Below, one piece after another: positions 52,095 to 60,974 of a stretch of DNA of 64,000 nt; position 1 is the first letter of the stretch, and every line of letters begins with the position of its first letter. The DNA lies in assembly GCA_900545955.1 (NCBI GenBank), contig URAU01000010.1, positions 44,128 through 108,127 on the forward strand, given 5' to 3'. The notes beneath the pieces were generated by a model. That model did not search any database. It was not told the origin of the DNA and worked only from the letters and a program-made list of their open reading frames with translations. This stretch comes from an uncultured Porphyromonadaceae bacterium. Lineage in GTDB: Bacteria > Bacteroidota > Bacteroidia > Bacteroidales > Muribaculaceae. A program made the translations under genes and the position numbers.

Positions 52095-53351
52095 TCAGCC
52101 GTGGAGAAGGCGGAGGAATCGGCGGGCGACGGTATCGGCGGCGAAGCGGCGGCCGATGGAGCGGTGCTGGGCGTCGCGTGGAAACGGTGCGGCAAGACCG
52201 CGGGCCAGACAGTCGGCTACGGATGCGGGGGCCGGGTAAGCGGCGATATACCCGTTTTCACCCTCTGCGACAATGTCAGTCTGGCCGGCCGTACCGAAGG
52301 TCACGGCCGTGGCGCCCCCGGCGATGCCTTCCATCAGGGTAGCTCCCATGGTCTCGAAATGCGAGGTGGAGAGCACTATTGTGGCCGCCGCATAGAGCTG
52401 CGGAAGCAACCGCGCCTCCACATAAGGGATATGCACGTGCGGATACCGCAGTCCGGCCAAGGCGTCAGGATTCTTCAGCGCTCCGAACAATACGGCCACG
52501 CCGCGCGGTGCGTCGCGCCTGTCGTTCAAATCGTTAAGCGCATCAATGGCTATTGGAAGCCCCTTCACGGGGTCGTCGAGGCGTGCCGCACCCATGGCGA
52601 TTACGGGTCGGCCGCTTTCAAGCGCTTCGGCAAGCAGGGGTGAAAGTGCGCCCAGGGCTCGACGTCCTTCGTCCGACGTTACGACGGGGAATTCCTCCAT
52701 CTGCAGCGGGTGGCCGAGCACCTCGATCTTTTTCCCTTCAAAAATCGGGCTTTCGATGCAACGGTCGCGCTGCCAGGCGCTTACAGCCGCATAGCGTATG
52801 CGGAAACTGCGGAGGATTTCCATCTTCCGGCCGAAGATGCGTGCCGAAAGGTCACGACGCCCTGCGCGCCCGTGCAGCCACGGGCATAGGCCGCATCCCT
52901 CGGTGTAGCGCGTACAACCCGGCACCGGCAGATGGCAGATGCCGGTGGCGCACCATAAGTCGTGCATCCACCATATCAGGCGTTTGTCGGTACGCTCCAG
53001 CTTCCGGATGTCGGCCAGCGACAGTAGTCCCTGGCATATCCATCCGAACACCACCACGCGAGCCTCGCGCATCCACGGATGCGATGTGGCGCCGCAGCTT
53101 GTCGAGGCGTCCGACACTTTCCATAAGTCCTTGCGGTCAAAGCCGTTGCGCACGAATATACCTGCACGCTCCACAGCCTTGGCCACGCGGAAGCGCAGCG
53201 GGTCGACCGTGTCGACCCATGGCTTGTCGCTCTGCTTGCAGGCCACGAGCATGCGCGCATCCTCCCCCTGGCGCCGGAGCGCCTCGACGAGGCGGAACGT
53301 CACCATCGCCGCACCCCCGAGAAGGTCGTTCGTGCTCAGAAACAGTATCAT
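52095..53351 (-). CDS. family 4 glycosyltransferase
   Basis: A 418-residue GT-B enzyme with ILFLSTNDLLGGAAMVTFRL (glycine-rich acceptor loop), WWMHDLWCATGICHLPVPGC in the N-terminal half, and VIAMGAARLDDPVKGLPIAI plus FETMGATLMEGIAGGATAVT in the C-terminal donor-binding half. The cysteine-rich central part is unusual but typical of a Bacteroidales subgroup. Overlaps the start of the flippase gene by 4 nt, so the pair is translationally coupled. Confidence 0.87.
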   Translation of the reverse strand: MILFLSTNDLLGGAAMVTFRLVEALRRQGEDARMLVACKQSDKPWVDTVDPLRFRVAKAVERAGIFVRNGFDRKDLWKVSDASTSCGATSHPWMREARVVVFGWICQGLLSLADIRKLERTDKRLIWWMHDLWCATGICHLPVPGCTRYTEGCGLCPWLHGRAGRRDLSARIFGRKMEILRSFRIRYAAVSAWQRDRCIESPIFEGKKIEVLGHPLQMEEFPVVTSDEGRRALGALSPLLAEALESGRPVIAMGAARLDDPVKGLPIAIDALNDLNDRRDAPRGVAVLFGALKNPDALAGLRYPHVHIPYVEARLLPQLYAAATIVLSTSHFETMGATLMEGIAGGATAVTFGTAGQTDIVAEGENGYIAAYPAPASVADCLARGLAAPFPRDAQHRSIGRRFAADTVARRFLRLLHG

Positions 53352-54835
53352 ACGGCTCTGGCGTCCCTCCTCCGACGGCGGCGGATTTCTCCCACATAAA
53401 CTATGCCGCAGAACACGCAGAGCAGCAGCAGCCGCGTCGGGAAGTCAACCCACTCCACCCCCGTGGTGAGCAGTGCCGAAACACCCCAGAGGCCCATCGC
53501 CACGGCGAAATAGAAGGTGAGCGCGCCCACACGGTAGGCGATAGGATACTTCACGCGCCCCACGGCGTAGCTCGCCGCCATCATCACCCCGTAGCAGCAG
53601 AAGGCCGCCCATGCGCAGGCCATATAGCCGTAGCGCGGCACGAAGGCGATATTCAGCGCAAGCGTAACCGCCAGACCCAGAAGTGAAAACCATGTGCCCC
53701 ATATTGTGCGGTCAGTGAGCTTATACCATAGCGAGAGATTGAAGAAAATGCCGAAAAACAGCTCGGCGAGCATGATTATCGGCACCACGCGAAGCCCCTC
53801 GAAATAGGCCGGCGAGATAAAATATTTCAGTACAGGCAGATAGAACATCACCCCGAGAAAGATGAAAAGCCCGAACACCACGAACCACGTCATCGCATCT
53901 ACGTAGGCGCGCGTCTTGTCAGCCCCTTTCTCGCGGTTCTGCGCGAAGATGAAGGGCTCGTAGGCGAAGCGGAATGCCTGAATGAACATCACCATCACTA
54001 TGGCAATCTTATAGTTGGCGCCGTAGATGCCCAGCCCGGTCATGGCCTCCGTGTGGTCGGCCACAAGCATCGGGTAGAGAATCTTGTCGATAGTCTGGTT
54101 CATGATGCCCGCTATACCGATAATCAGAATCGGGAATGAATAGCGCAGCATCTCGCGAAGCAGCCGGAAATTAAAATTATAGTTCTCGGCCAGAATTTCC
54201 GGCACCACCATCAGGAGCACCGCCAGCGAACTTATCAGATTGGCAAGGAAAATGTACCCGATGCCGAACGAGGGATTGTAGAACCACCCGATCCACTCCG
54301 GGTTAGACCGCCATATGGCCGGACACGCAAGAATGAAGAAGAGATTCAGCCCGATGTTGATGGCTATATTGAGCAGGCGCAGCGTGGCGAAGCGCAGAGG
54401 CTTCTTTTTGTAGCGCAGATAGGCGAAGGGGATGGCCGTGTAGGCGTCGACGCCAACGGCGATGGCCATCATCCAGATGTAAGAGGCATTGCCCGGACAA
54501 TCGAGCCATACCGCAATCTCGGGCGAGAGCCAGCACGCCGCGATTATGAATACCATCGACGTGAAGCCCAGCGAGAGAAGCGAGGTGGTGTACACCTGTC
54601 CCGGGTCGGTCCAGCGGTCATGGTTGGCGAAACGGAAAAAGCCCGTCTCCATGCCGTAGGTGAGGATTATGAGCACCAGCGCCACATAGGCGTAGAGATT
54701 GGTCACCACGCCGTATTCTGCCGCCGCAAAAGTATATGTGTACATCGGCACCAGACACCAGTTGAGAAACCTCCCCACGATGCTGCTCATGCCGTAGATA
54801 GCCGTATCCTTGAATAAGCTTTTTATGCCGGCCAT
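53348..54835 (-). CDS. polysaccharide flippase (Wzx-like, MATE/MVF-type)
   Basis: A 495-residue membrane protein with about fourteen transmembrane segments. Begins MAGIKSLFKDTAIYGMSSIV and has the motifs of the polysaccharide-biosynthesis flippase family (for example FVVFGLFIFLGVMFYLPVLK). Such proteins move lipid-linked oligosaccharides across the inner membrane. The ATG at 54833-54835 fits the usual N-terminus. The open frame continues 17 codons upstream into the REP-like doublet and is not used. It is followed by, and overlaps, a GT4 gene. Confidence 0.9.
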   Translation of the reverse strand: MAGIKSLFKDTAIYGMSSIVGRFLNWCLVPMYTYTFAAAEYGVVTNLYAYVALVLIILTYGMETGFFRFANHDRWTDPGQVYTTSLLSLGFTSMVFIIAACWLSPEIAVWLDCPGNASYIWMMAIAVGVDAYTAIPFAYLRYKKKPLRFATLRLLNIAINIGLNLFFILACPAIWRSNPEWIGWFYNPSFGIGYIFLANLISSLAVLLMVVPEILAENYNFNFRLLREMLRYSFPILIIGIAGIMNQTIDKILYPMLVADHTEAMTGLGIYGANYKIAIVMVMFIQAFRFAYEPFIFAQNREKGADKTRAYVDAMTWFVVFGLFIFLGVMFYLPVLKYFISPAYFEGLRVVPIIMLAELFFGIFFNLSLWYKLTDRTIWGTWFSLLGLAVTLALNIAFVPRYGYMACAWAAFCCYGVMMAASYAVGRVKYPIAYRVGALTFYFAVAMGLWGVSALLTTGVEWVDFPTRLLLLCVFCGIVYVGEIRRRRRRDARAV

Positions 54836-54873
54836 TTTTCCGGAAAAATTAATATTTAAAGTATTCCTCTCAT

Positions 54874-54956
54874 TGTAGGGACGCACGGCTCGTGCGTCCG
54901 GGCATCTGACTGAAAATCAGCTTCATTTCAGGACGCACAGACCGTGCGTCCCTACA
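54874..54956. repeat. REP-like inverted doublet between flippase and ruvB
   Basis: TGTAGGGACGCAC..CGTGCGTCC (54874-54899) and, inverted, GGACGCAC..CCGTGCGTCCCTACA (54931-54956), separated by 31 nt. Each half is a hairpin, and the outer 13-bp arms are perfectly complementary to one another. The same family, with other inner stems, is at 45329-45399 and 5911-5941. Confidence 0.75.
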
Positions 54957-54979
54957 GTTCGGTGATTGCCTTTCAGGCT

Positions 54980-56008
54980 TTACCCCTCGCCGAAGAGGCC
55001 GCCGAATCCCGGACGGTCAAGGCCAAGATGCCGCCATGCCAGATCGGTCACCTCGCGGCCGCGCGGAGTGCGCTTGAGGAAACCCTCTTTGATCAGAAAC
55101 GGCTCGTAGACGTCCTCGATGGTGCCGGCATCCTCGCCCAGCGCCGTGGCGATGGTCGTCAGACCCACAGGGCCGCCGTTGAACTTCGTGATCATCACCG
55201 TAAGGAGCTTGTTGTCGATCTCGTTGAGACCGTAGCGGTCGATGTTGAGCGCCTCCAGCCCGTAGCGGGCTATTTCTGGGTCAATCGAACCGTTGCCCTT
55301 CACCTGGGCGAAATCGCGCACACGCCGCAGCAGGGCATTCGCGATTCGGGGCGTCCCGCGCGAGCGCATCGCGATCTCGTGGGCCGCCGATGCCGTGCAC
55401 GCCACCCCCAGAAGTCCCGCCGAACGCAGTATGATGCGCTCCAGCGTCGGGTGGTCGTAGTACTCCAGATGGCAGTTGATGCCGAAACGCGCACGCAGAG
55501 GCGGCGTCAGCAGCCCCGACCGCGTCGTAGCTCCCACCAGAGTAAACGGCGACAGCGACAGCTGCACCGACCGCGCCCCAGGCCCCTTGTCGATCATGAT
55601 GTCGATACGGTAGTCCTCCATGGCAGAGTAAAGATACTCCTCCACGGTGTGGCTCAGGCGGTGGATTTCGTCGATGAAAAGCACGTCGTTCTCCTCAAGC
55701 GACGTAAGGATTCCGGCCAGATCGCCCGGCTTGTCGAGCACAGGTCCCGAAGTAACCTTGAAACCTACCCCAAGCTCGTTGGCAATGATGGCCGACAGTG
55801 TGGTCTTCCCCAGACCCGGAGGCCCGTGGAGCAGCAGATGGTCGAGCGGCTCGCCGCGCATGCGCGCCGCCTGCACGAAGATGCGCAGATTCTCCACGAT
55901 CTTCTCCTGCCCGGCAAACGCCTCGAAGCGCCCCGGGCGCAACGCGCGCTCATAGTCGCCGTCGCGCTCCACAGCGCTGTTGTGTATGTCGAATTCCTCT
56001 TGGTCCAT
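54980..56008 (-). CDS. ruvB: Holliday junction branch migration helicase RuvB
   Basis: The 342-residue AAA+ motor pulls DNA through the RuvA-bound Holliday junction. Motifs are in order: LRPGRFEAFAGQEKIVENLR, Walker A HGPPGLGKTTLSAIIANELG, Walker B VLFIDEIHRLSHTVEEYLYS, sensor 1 FTLVGATTRSGLLTPPLRAR, sensor 2 GTPRIANALLRRVRDFAQVK, and a C-terminal winged helix (FLIKEGFLKRTPRGREVTDL). Length is normal. It is the last minus-strand gene of this block; no ruvA is in the window. Confidence 0.97.
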   Translation of the reverse strand: MDQEEFDIHNSAVERDGDYERALRPGRFEAFAGQEKIVENLRIFVQAARMRGEPLDHLLLHGPPGLGKTTLSAIIANELGVGFKVTSGPVLDKPGDLAGILTSLEENDVLFIDEIHRLSHTVEEYLYSAMEDYRIDIMIDKGPGARSVQLSLSPFTLVGATTRSGLLTPPLRARFGINCHLEYYDHPTLERIILRSAGLLGVACTASAAHEIAMRSRGTPRIANALLRRVRDFAQVKGNGSIDPEIARYGLEALNIDRYGLNEIDNKLLTVMITKFNGGPVGLTTIATALGEDAGTIEDVYEPFLIKEGFLKRTPRGREVTDLAWRHLGLDRPGFGGLFGEG

Positions 56009-56073
56009 AATTTTTGTATTCTACAAATTTACGCATTTCCCGCCAATCTGCAAGCCCCACCAAGTTCTCTGTC

Positions 56074-56118
56074 GTCCTTAGACCCCCTAAACTCTTTAAA
56101 CTTCCTAAAATCCTTGTT
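56074..56118. repeat. degenerate 9-bp tandem repeat
   Basis: Five units of nine bases, GTCCTTAGA, CCCCCTAAA, CTCTTTAAA, CTTCCTAAA, ATCCTTGTT, which follow the same pattern as the array at 35343-35423. Located between ruvB and korA. Confidence 0.65.
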
Positions 56119-56176
56119 ATCCCTCCAATTGCGCCCGGCCGATGGCTGCTTATTAGGTTTTTTGAGTTATTTGAGC

Positions 56177-56184
56177 TATCTTTG
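56177..56184 (+). promoter_or_regulatory. -7 box for korA-korB
   Basis: TATCTTTG matches TAnnTTTG exactly, 78 nt before the korA start. TTTGAG occurs at 56161 and 56170 but not at the normal -33 distance. Confidence 0.45.
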
Positions 56185-56262
56185 CCTCGGTTTAGGCCAA
56201 AGGGCCCAAAACCGTCCACATTGCTTGCTAATCTGTTGAAATAAAATTACCTGTTTGCTATC

Positions 56263-58122
56263 ATGAACAACACAAATGAGGCCGCCCGGCGCGTGCGCCA
56301 GCTCGAGAAAGTGGCCGTGCGCTTTTCGGGCGACTCCGGCGACGGCATGCAGCTTGCCGGCAACATTTTCACCAACGTTTCGGCCGGCCTGGGCAATTCC
56401 GTCTCGACTTTCCCCGACTATCCGGCTGAAATCCGCGCCCCGCAGGGCTCGCTCGGCGGCGTCAGCGGTTTCCAGGTGAGCGTGGGCCACAGCGTGCACA
56501 CTCCCGGCGACACCTGCGACGTGCTCGTGGCCATGAATCCGGCCGCCCTCAAGCAGAGCTACCGCTTCCTCAAGCCCGGCGGCATCATCATCGTCGACAT
56601 CGACTCCTTCCGCCCCGAGGGCCTGCGCAAAGCCGAATTCGCCACCGACGACCCCGTCAAGGAACTGGGAATCACGGCCCAGGTGGTCGAGGTGCCCGTC
56701 ACGTCGATGACCAAAGCGGCTCTGGCTGACGAGGGGATGGACCTCAAGTCGGTGCTCAAATGCCGCAATATATTCACTCTGGGACTGCTCTGCTGGCTCT
56801 TCGACCGCCCCGAGGAGAGCGCCCGCAAGATGCTCCGCGAAAAATTCGCAAAGAAACCGGCCGTCTACGAAGCCAACGCCAAGGTGCTCCGCGCCGGCTA
56901 CGACTACGGCCACAACATACACGCCTCCGTATCGACCTACAGCATCTCGACCGACGAGATCCGCCCGGGCGTATACACCGACATCAAAGGTAACGAAGCC
57001 ACGGCCTGGGGCCTGATCATGGCCTCCGAAAAGTCGGGGCGTCCACTCTATCTGGGAAGCTACCCCATCACCCCCGCCACCGACATTCTCCACGAGCTTG
57101 CAAAGCGCAAGGACCTCGGCGTGAAAGCCTGCCAGATGGAGGATGAGATTGCCGGCGTATGCTCGGCCATCGGCGCCTCGTTTGCAGGCTCGCTGGGCGT
57201 TACCTCCACCTCCGGCCCCGGTCTGGCCCTGAAAGGCGAGGCTATCGGTCTGGCCGTGATGGCCGAACTGCCGCTGGTGGTGATCGACGTGCAGCGCGGC
57301 GGCCCCTCCACCGGCCTCCCCACAAAAACCGAGCAGACCGACCTGAACCAGGCTCTCTACGGCCGCAACGGCGAGTCGCCCCTGGCCGTCGTAGCGCCCG
57401 TAAGTCCCACCGACTGCTTCAACATGGCCTTCGAGGCCTCGCGCATCGCCATCGAGCACATGACCCCCGTAATCCTGCTCTCCGATGCCTTCATCGGCAA
57501 CGGCTCCTCGGCCTGGCGCATCCCAGAAGCCGACGAATATCCCGAAATCCGTGTTCCGCGCGTGCCCTCTGAGCTGCGCGACTCCTGGCGCCCCTACATG
57601 CGCGACCCGCAGACGCTTTCACGCTATTGGGCAATCCCCGGCGAGGACGCCCTTCCACACCGCCTCGGCGGCCTTGAAAAGGACGTCGAGACTGGCGCAA
57701 TCTCGACCGACGGCGCCAATCACGCCCGCATGGTGGAAATCCGCCGCCAGAAGATAGCCCGAATCGCCGACGACATCCCCGCCCAGGAGGTGGTATGCGA
57801 CTCGCCCGAGGCCGACACCCTCCTTGTAGGCTGGGGCGGTACCTACGGCCACCTCTACACCGCCGCCGAAGAGCTCGCCCGCGAGGGGATGCCCGTGGCT
57901 CTGGCCCAGTTCCGCTACATCAACCCCCTGCCGGCCAATACGGGCGAAATCCTGCGCCGCTACCGCCGCGTCATCGTGGCCGAACTCAACACCGGCCAGT
58001 TCGCCGACTACCTCCAAGCCCGCTTCCCCGACGTAGAGATCCACCGTATCAACAAGGTGGAGGGCCAGCCCTTCATGGTTCGCGAAATCACCGATGCCGT
58101 AAAGCGCATCGCCGCAAAATAA
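56263..58122 (+). CDS. korA: 2-oxoacid:ferredoxin oxidoreductase, fused gamma-alpha subunit
   Basis: A 619-residue subunit of the 2-oxoglutarate (or related 2-oxoacid) ferredoxin oxidoreductase that oxidatively decarboxylates the acid to acyl-CoA and reduces ferredoxin. The N-terminal gamma domain is visible (VAVRFSGDSGDGMQLAGNIF, STFPDYPAEIRAPQGSLGGV). The alpha domain follows (AWGLIMASEKSGRPLYLGSY, SLGVTSTSGPGLALKGEAIG, AELPLVVIDVQRGGPSTGLP, TKTEQTDLNQALYGRNGESP). The gamma-alpha fusion is standard for Bacteroidota. korB follows 30 nt later. Confidence 0.94.
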   Translation: MNNTNEAARRVRQLEKVAVRFSGDSGDGMQLAGNIFTNVSAGLGNSVSTFPDYPAEIRAPQGSLGGVSGFQVSVGHSVHTPGDTCDVLVAMNPAALKQSYRFLKPGGIIIVDIDSFRPEGLRKAEFATDDPVKELGITAQVVEVPVTSMTKAALADEGMDLKSVLKCRNIFTLGLLCWLFDRPEESARKMLREKFAKKPAVYEANAKVLRAGYDYGHNIHASVSTYSISTDEIRPGVYTDIKGNEATAWGLIMASEKSGRPLYLGSYPITPATDILHELAKRKDLGVKACQMEDEIAGVCSAIGASFAGSLGVTSTSGPGLALKGEAIGLAVMAELPLVVIDVQRGGPSTGLPTKTEQTDLNQALYGRNGESPLAVVAPVSPTDCFNMAFEASRIAIEHMTPVILLSDAFIGNGSSAWRIPEADEYPEIRVPRVPSELRDSWRPYMRDPQTLSRYWAIPGEDALPHRLGGLEKDVETGAISTDGANHARMVEIRRQKIARIADDIPAQEVVCDSPEADTLLVGWGGTYGHLYTAAEELAREGMPVALAQFRYINPLPANTGEILRRYRRVIVAELNTGQFADYLQARFPDVEIHRINKVEGQPFMVREITDAVKRIAAK

Positions 58123-58152
58123 TCCGTCAGCACTCCTAACATCTTACTCACA

Positions 58153-59157
58153 ATGCCTTACACAGCACAACAATATAAGAGCGACCAGCCCGTGCGCTGG
58201 TGTGCCGGATGCGGCGACCACGCCGTGCTCAACTCCCTCCACAAGGCCATGGCCACGCTCGGCGTCGCTCCGGAGAAGACGGCCGTAATCTCCGGCATCG
58301 GATGCTCCTCGCGTCTGCCTTACTACATGAACACCTTCGGCTTCCACACCATCCACGGCCGCGCTGCCGCCGTGGCCACGGGCTTCAAGGTGGCAAACCC
58401 CGAGATCACCGTATGGCAGATTTCGGGCGACGGCGACGGCCTCGCAATCGGCGGCAACCACTTCATCCACGCCGTGCGTCGCAACGTCGACATCAACATG
58501 CTCCTGCTCAACAACAAGATCTACGGTCTCACCAAGGGGCAGTACTCCCCCACCTCCCCGCGCGGTTTCGTCTCGAAATCATCGCCTTACGGCACCACCG
58601 AAGACCCCTTCATCCCCGCCGAGCTCGTGTTTGGAGCGCGCGGCAACTTCTTCGCCCGCTCGATCGACGTGGAACTGCAGACCACCCAGGAGGTCCTCGT
58701 GGCAGCCGCCCGCCATAAAGGCGCTTCCGTGGTCGAAATTCTCCAGAACTGCATGATTTTCAACAACGGTACACACGCCTACGTGGCCGACCGCGAATTC
58801 CGCGCCGACCGCACCATCCATCTGCGCCACGGCGAGAAAATGCTTTTCGGCAAGGATATGGAAAAGGGCCTGGTGCAGGACGGCTTCCTCGTCAAGGCCG
58901 TCACCATCGGCCAAGATGGCTACACGCTCGACGACGTGCTCGTCCACGACGCCCATACCCCCTCCAACTTCCTCCACCAGCAGCTGGCTATGATGGACGG
59001 TATCGAACTCCCCCTCGCCATCGGCGTGATACGCGACGTCGACGCGCCCGCCTACGATGCCGAAGTATCTGCCCAGGTGGCCGAAGTACGCGCCAAAAAG
59101 GGTTTCTCCGCCCTGCGCGACATGATTCTCGCAGGCGACACATGGACAGTGGAATAA
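58153..59157 (+). CDS. korB: 2-oxoacid:ferredoxin oxidoreductase beta subunit
   Basis: A 334-residue TPP-binding subunit that works with KorA. The motif GDGDGLAIGGNHFIHAVRRN and the following NMLLLNNKIYGLTKGQYSPT bind TPP and Mg2+. Cysteines in RWCAGCGDHAVLNSL and ISGIGCSSRLPYY probably hold an iron-sulfur cluster. Length fits the two-subunit type. No ferredoxin gene is adjacent. Confidence 0.94.
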   Translation: MPYTAQQYKSDQPVRWCAGCGDHAVLNSLHKAMATLGVAPEKTAVISGIGCSSRLPYYMNTFGFHTIHGRAAAVATGFKVANPEITVWQISGDGDGLAIGGNHFIHAVRRNVDINMLLLNNKIYGLTKGQYSPTSPRGFVSKSSPYGTTEDPFIPAELVFGARGNFFARSIDVELQTTQEVLVAAARHKGASVVEILQNCMIFNNGTHAYVADREFRADRTIHLRHGEKMLFGKDMEKGLVQDGFLVKAVTIGQDGYTLDDVLVHDAHTPSNFLHQQLAMMDGIELPLAIGVIRDVDAPAYDAEVSAQVAEVRAKKGFSALRDMILAGDTWTVE

Positions 59158-59165
59158 CCCCTCAC

Positions 59166-59777
59166 ATGCCGATGACGCGCGACCTTCTTTTCGACCTCGG
59201 CGGCGTAATCGTCGACATCCGCCGCGAAAACTGCGTCGAGGCGTTCCGGCGTCTCGGCTTCGCCGACATAGCCGACTATCTGGGCGACTACGGCCAGCGG
59301 GGCGTATTCCTCGCGCTCGAGCAGGGCGCCGTCAGTCCGGAGCAGTGGCGCGCACAAGTGCGCCACCACCTTCCCTCCGGCGTAACCGACGGGCAGATCG
59401 ACGACGCTTTCAACGCCTTCATCACCGGTATCCCCCTGGAGCGCCTGCAGGCTTTGCGCCGGCTCCGCGCCGAGGGCCACCGCACGTTCGTGATTTCCAA
59501 CACCAACCCCGTGATGTGGCACGGCCCCATTCTTCGGGCCTTCGCCGCCGAAGGCCGCGACATCAACGCCTACTTCGACGGTGTCGTCACCAGCTTCGAG
59601 GCCGGTTGCTGCAAGCCCGACGAGCGGATTTTCCGTCTCTGCATCGAGCGCTTCGGCCTCGACCCCGCCGCAACCACATTCTTCGACGACTCCGAGGCAA
59701 ACTGCCGTGCGGCAGCCGCCATCGGCTTCCGGACAATCCATGTGCCACCCTCATCTTCATTCCTTGCTTTCATCTGA
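59166..59777 (+). CDS. HAD superfamily hydrolase (YihX-like)
   Basis: A 203-residue HAD-IA phosphatase with motif I in LLFDLGGVIVDIRRENC (nucleophile Asp; the usual acid two residues later replaced by Gly, as in YihX-type enzymes), motif II FVISNTNPVMW, and motif III/IV in CKPDERIFRLCIERFGLD, TTFFDDSEANCRAAAAIG. The ATG at 59166 starts 8 nt after korB, so it is co-transcribed with it. An alternative in-frame start at 59172 exists; the longer frame from 59142 overlaps korB and is not used. Likely a sugar-phosphate or nucleotide phosphatase. Confidence 0.87.
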   Translation: MPMTRDLLFDLGGVIVDIRRENCVEAFRRLGFADIADYLGDYGQRGVFLALEQGAVSPEQWRAQVRHHLPSGVTDGQIDDAFNAFITGIPLERLQALRRLRAEGHRTFVISNTNPVMWHGPILRAFAAEGRDINAYFDGVVTSFEAGCCKPDERIFRLCIERFGLDPAATTFFDDSEANCRAAAAIGFRTIHVPPSSSFLAFI

Positions 59778-59794
59778 AGCGCACTCCGCACCTT

Positions 59795-59828
59795 AATAAT
59801 ATATAGCCATCAATAATATATAGCCATC
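59795..59828. repeat. 17-bp perfect tandem duplication
   Basis: AATAATATATAGCCATC occurs at 59795-59811 and again immediately at 59812-59828. Looks like a recent slippage duplication in non-coding DNA. Confidence 0.8.
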
Positions 59829-59831
59829 CGG

Positions 59832-59866
59832 CGCCCGGGCCTCAACATTTTCGCCCGGGCGTTGTT
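59832..59866 (+). terminator. intrinsic terminator after korA-korB-HAD
   Basis: CGCCCGGGC (59832-59840) pairs with GCCCGGGCG (59853-59861) over a 12-nt loop and is followed by a T-rich stretch (TTGTTTT). It ends the korA-korB-HAD transcript. Confidence 0.75.
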
Positions 59867-59906
59867 TTCATCAGTAAAACCTGAAAAACCGTAATCACGT
59901 AATCAA

Positions 59907-60974
59907 ATGAAACGCATCCTTCTCGCCCTTGCGACGCTTCTTGCCCTCTCGGCTACAGCTGCCTCTTCATGGCGTACCGACATACTCGCCGACGGCTATA
60001 TGGCCCGTACCGTCGACCAGGGCCGCGACTACTCCGGCCCGGTTGTCTCCACCATCATACGCAAGCTTGTGCCCGATTCGTTGCGCGCCAAGGCTCCCGA
60101 CGGAACGGTTCCCGCCGTGCTCTACGTCCACGGTTTCAACGATTATTTCTTCAACGCGGAGATGGGCAATGAGTTCGTTGCCCACGGCTACGACTTCTAT
60201 GCCGTAGACCTGCGGCGCTACGGCCGCTCGCTGCGCAAAGGGCAGCCCGTATTCGATGCCCGCAGTCTCGACGAATATTTCCCCGACATCGATTCGGCGC
60301 TAGTAGCCATCAATCCCGCCGGCTCCCGGCGTCCCACCGTACTGATGGGCCACAGCACCGGAGGCCTTATCTCCGCCTACTACATACATTGCCGCCCCGA
60401 TGCGCCCGTCGACGCCCTCGTGCTCAACTCCCCCTTCCTCGACTGGAATTTAGGCTGGAAGGAACGCTTCATCCCCATCATCTCTTGGGTGGGACTCATC
60501 GACCCGGGGCTGAAAATTTCGCAAGGAATGTCGCAGGCCTACGCCGAGAGCCTCCTAAAGGACCGCCACGGCCGCTGGACCTACCGCACCGACTGGAAAA
60601 TGTCTCAGTCGCCCGACGTGACGGCCGGATGGATACGGGCCATCACACTGGCACAGAAAGCCCTTCGCGGCGGCCACGCCGACATCAGGATTCCCATACT
60701 TCTGATGTATTCCGCCCGTAGCGTCGACGGCTCGCGGTGGACGCCCGAATTCAACCGTGCCGACGCCGTGCTTTCCGTGGCCGACATCGCCCGCTACGGA
60801 CGCACCCTCGGCCCCGACGTCACGCAAATCAAGGTCGTAGGCGGCCTCCATGACCTCCTGCTCTCCTCGCCCGGTCTCGTAGCCGCCCTCTACCCCCGCA
60901 TCTTCTCCTGGCTCGACGCCAACCTCCCTCACCGCGCCAGTTTCAGGGCGGCGGCGCTGCCGTCGGCCAGCTGA
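59907..60974 (+). CDS. exported alpha/beta hydrolase (monoglyceride lipase / lysophospholipase type)
   Basis: A 355-residue serine hydrolase with signal peptide (1-19, ending LSATAA). The oxyanion strand is VPAVLYVHGFNDYFFNAEMG; the nucleophile serine is in VLMGHSTGGLISAYY; an aspartate and histidine expected for the triad are visible in the final third (MYSARSVDGS; VVGGLHDLLLSSPG). It resembles the serine-aminopeptidase S33/Hydrolase_4 group. It probably acts on a lipid or ester in the periplasm. The last 46 bases overlap the convergent BspA-like gene. Confidence 0.87.
   Translation: MKRILLALATLLALSATAASSWRTDILADGYMARTVDQGRDYSGPVVSTIIRKLVPDSLRAKAPDGTVPAVLYVHGFNDYFFNAEMGNEFVAHGYDFYAVDLRRYGRSLRKGQPVFDARSLDEYFPDIDSALVAINPAGSRRPTVLMGHSTGGLISAYYIHCRPDAPVDALVLNSPFLDWNLGWKERFIPIISWVGLIDPGLKISQGMSQAYAESLLKDRHGRWTYRTDWKMSQSPDVTAGWIRAITLAQKALRGGHADIRIPILLMYSARSVDGSRWTPEFNRADAVLSVADIARYGRTLGPDVTQIKVVGGLHDLLLSSPGLVAALYPRIFSWLDANLPHRASFRAAALPSAS

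Noticed and set aside
54944..56239. 431-codon plus-strand frame over ruvB
   Set aside because: Shadow of ruvB on the other strand. It also starts in the REP-like doublet and runs into the 9-bp repeat.
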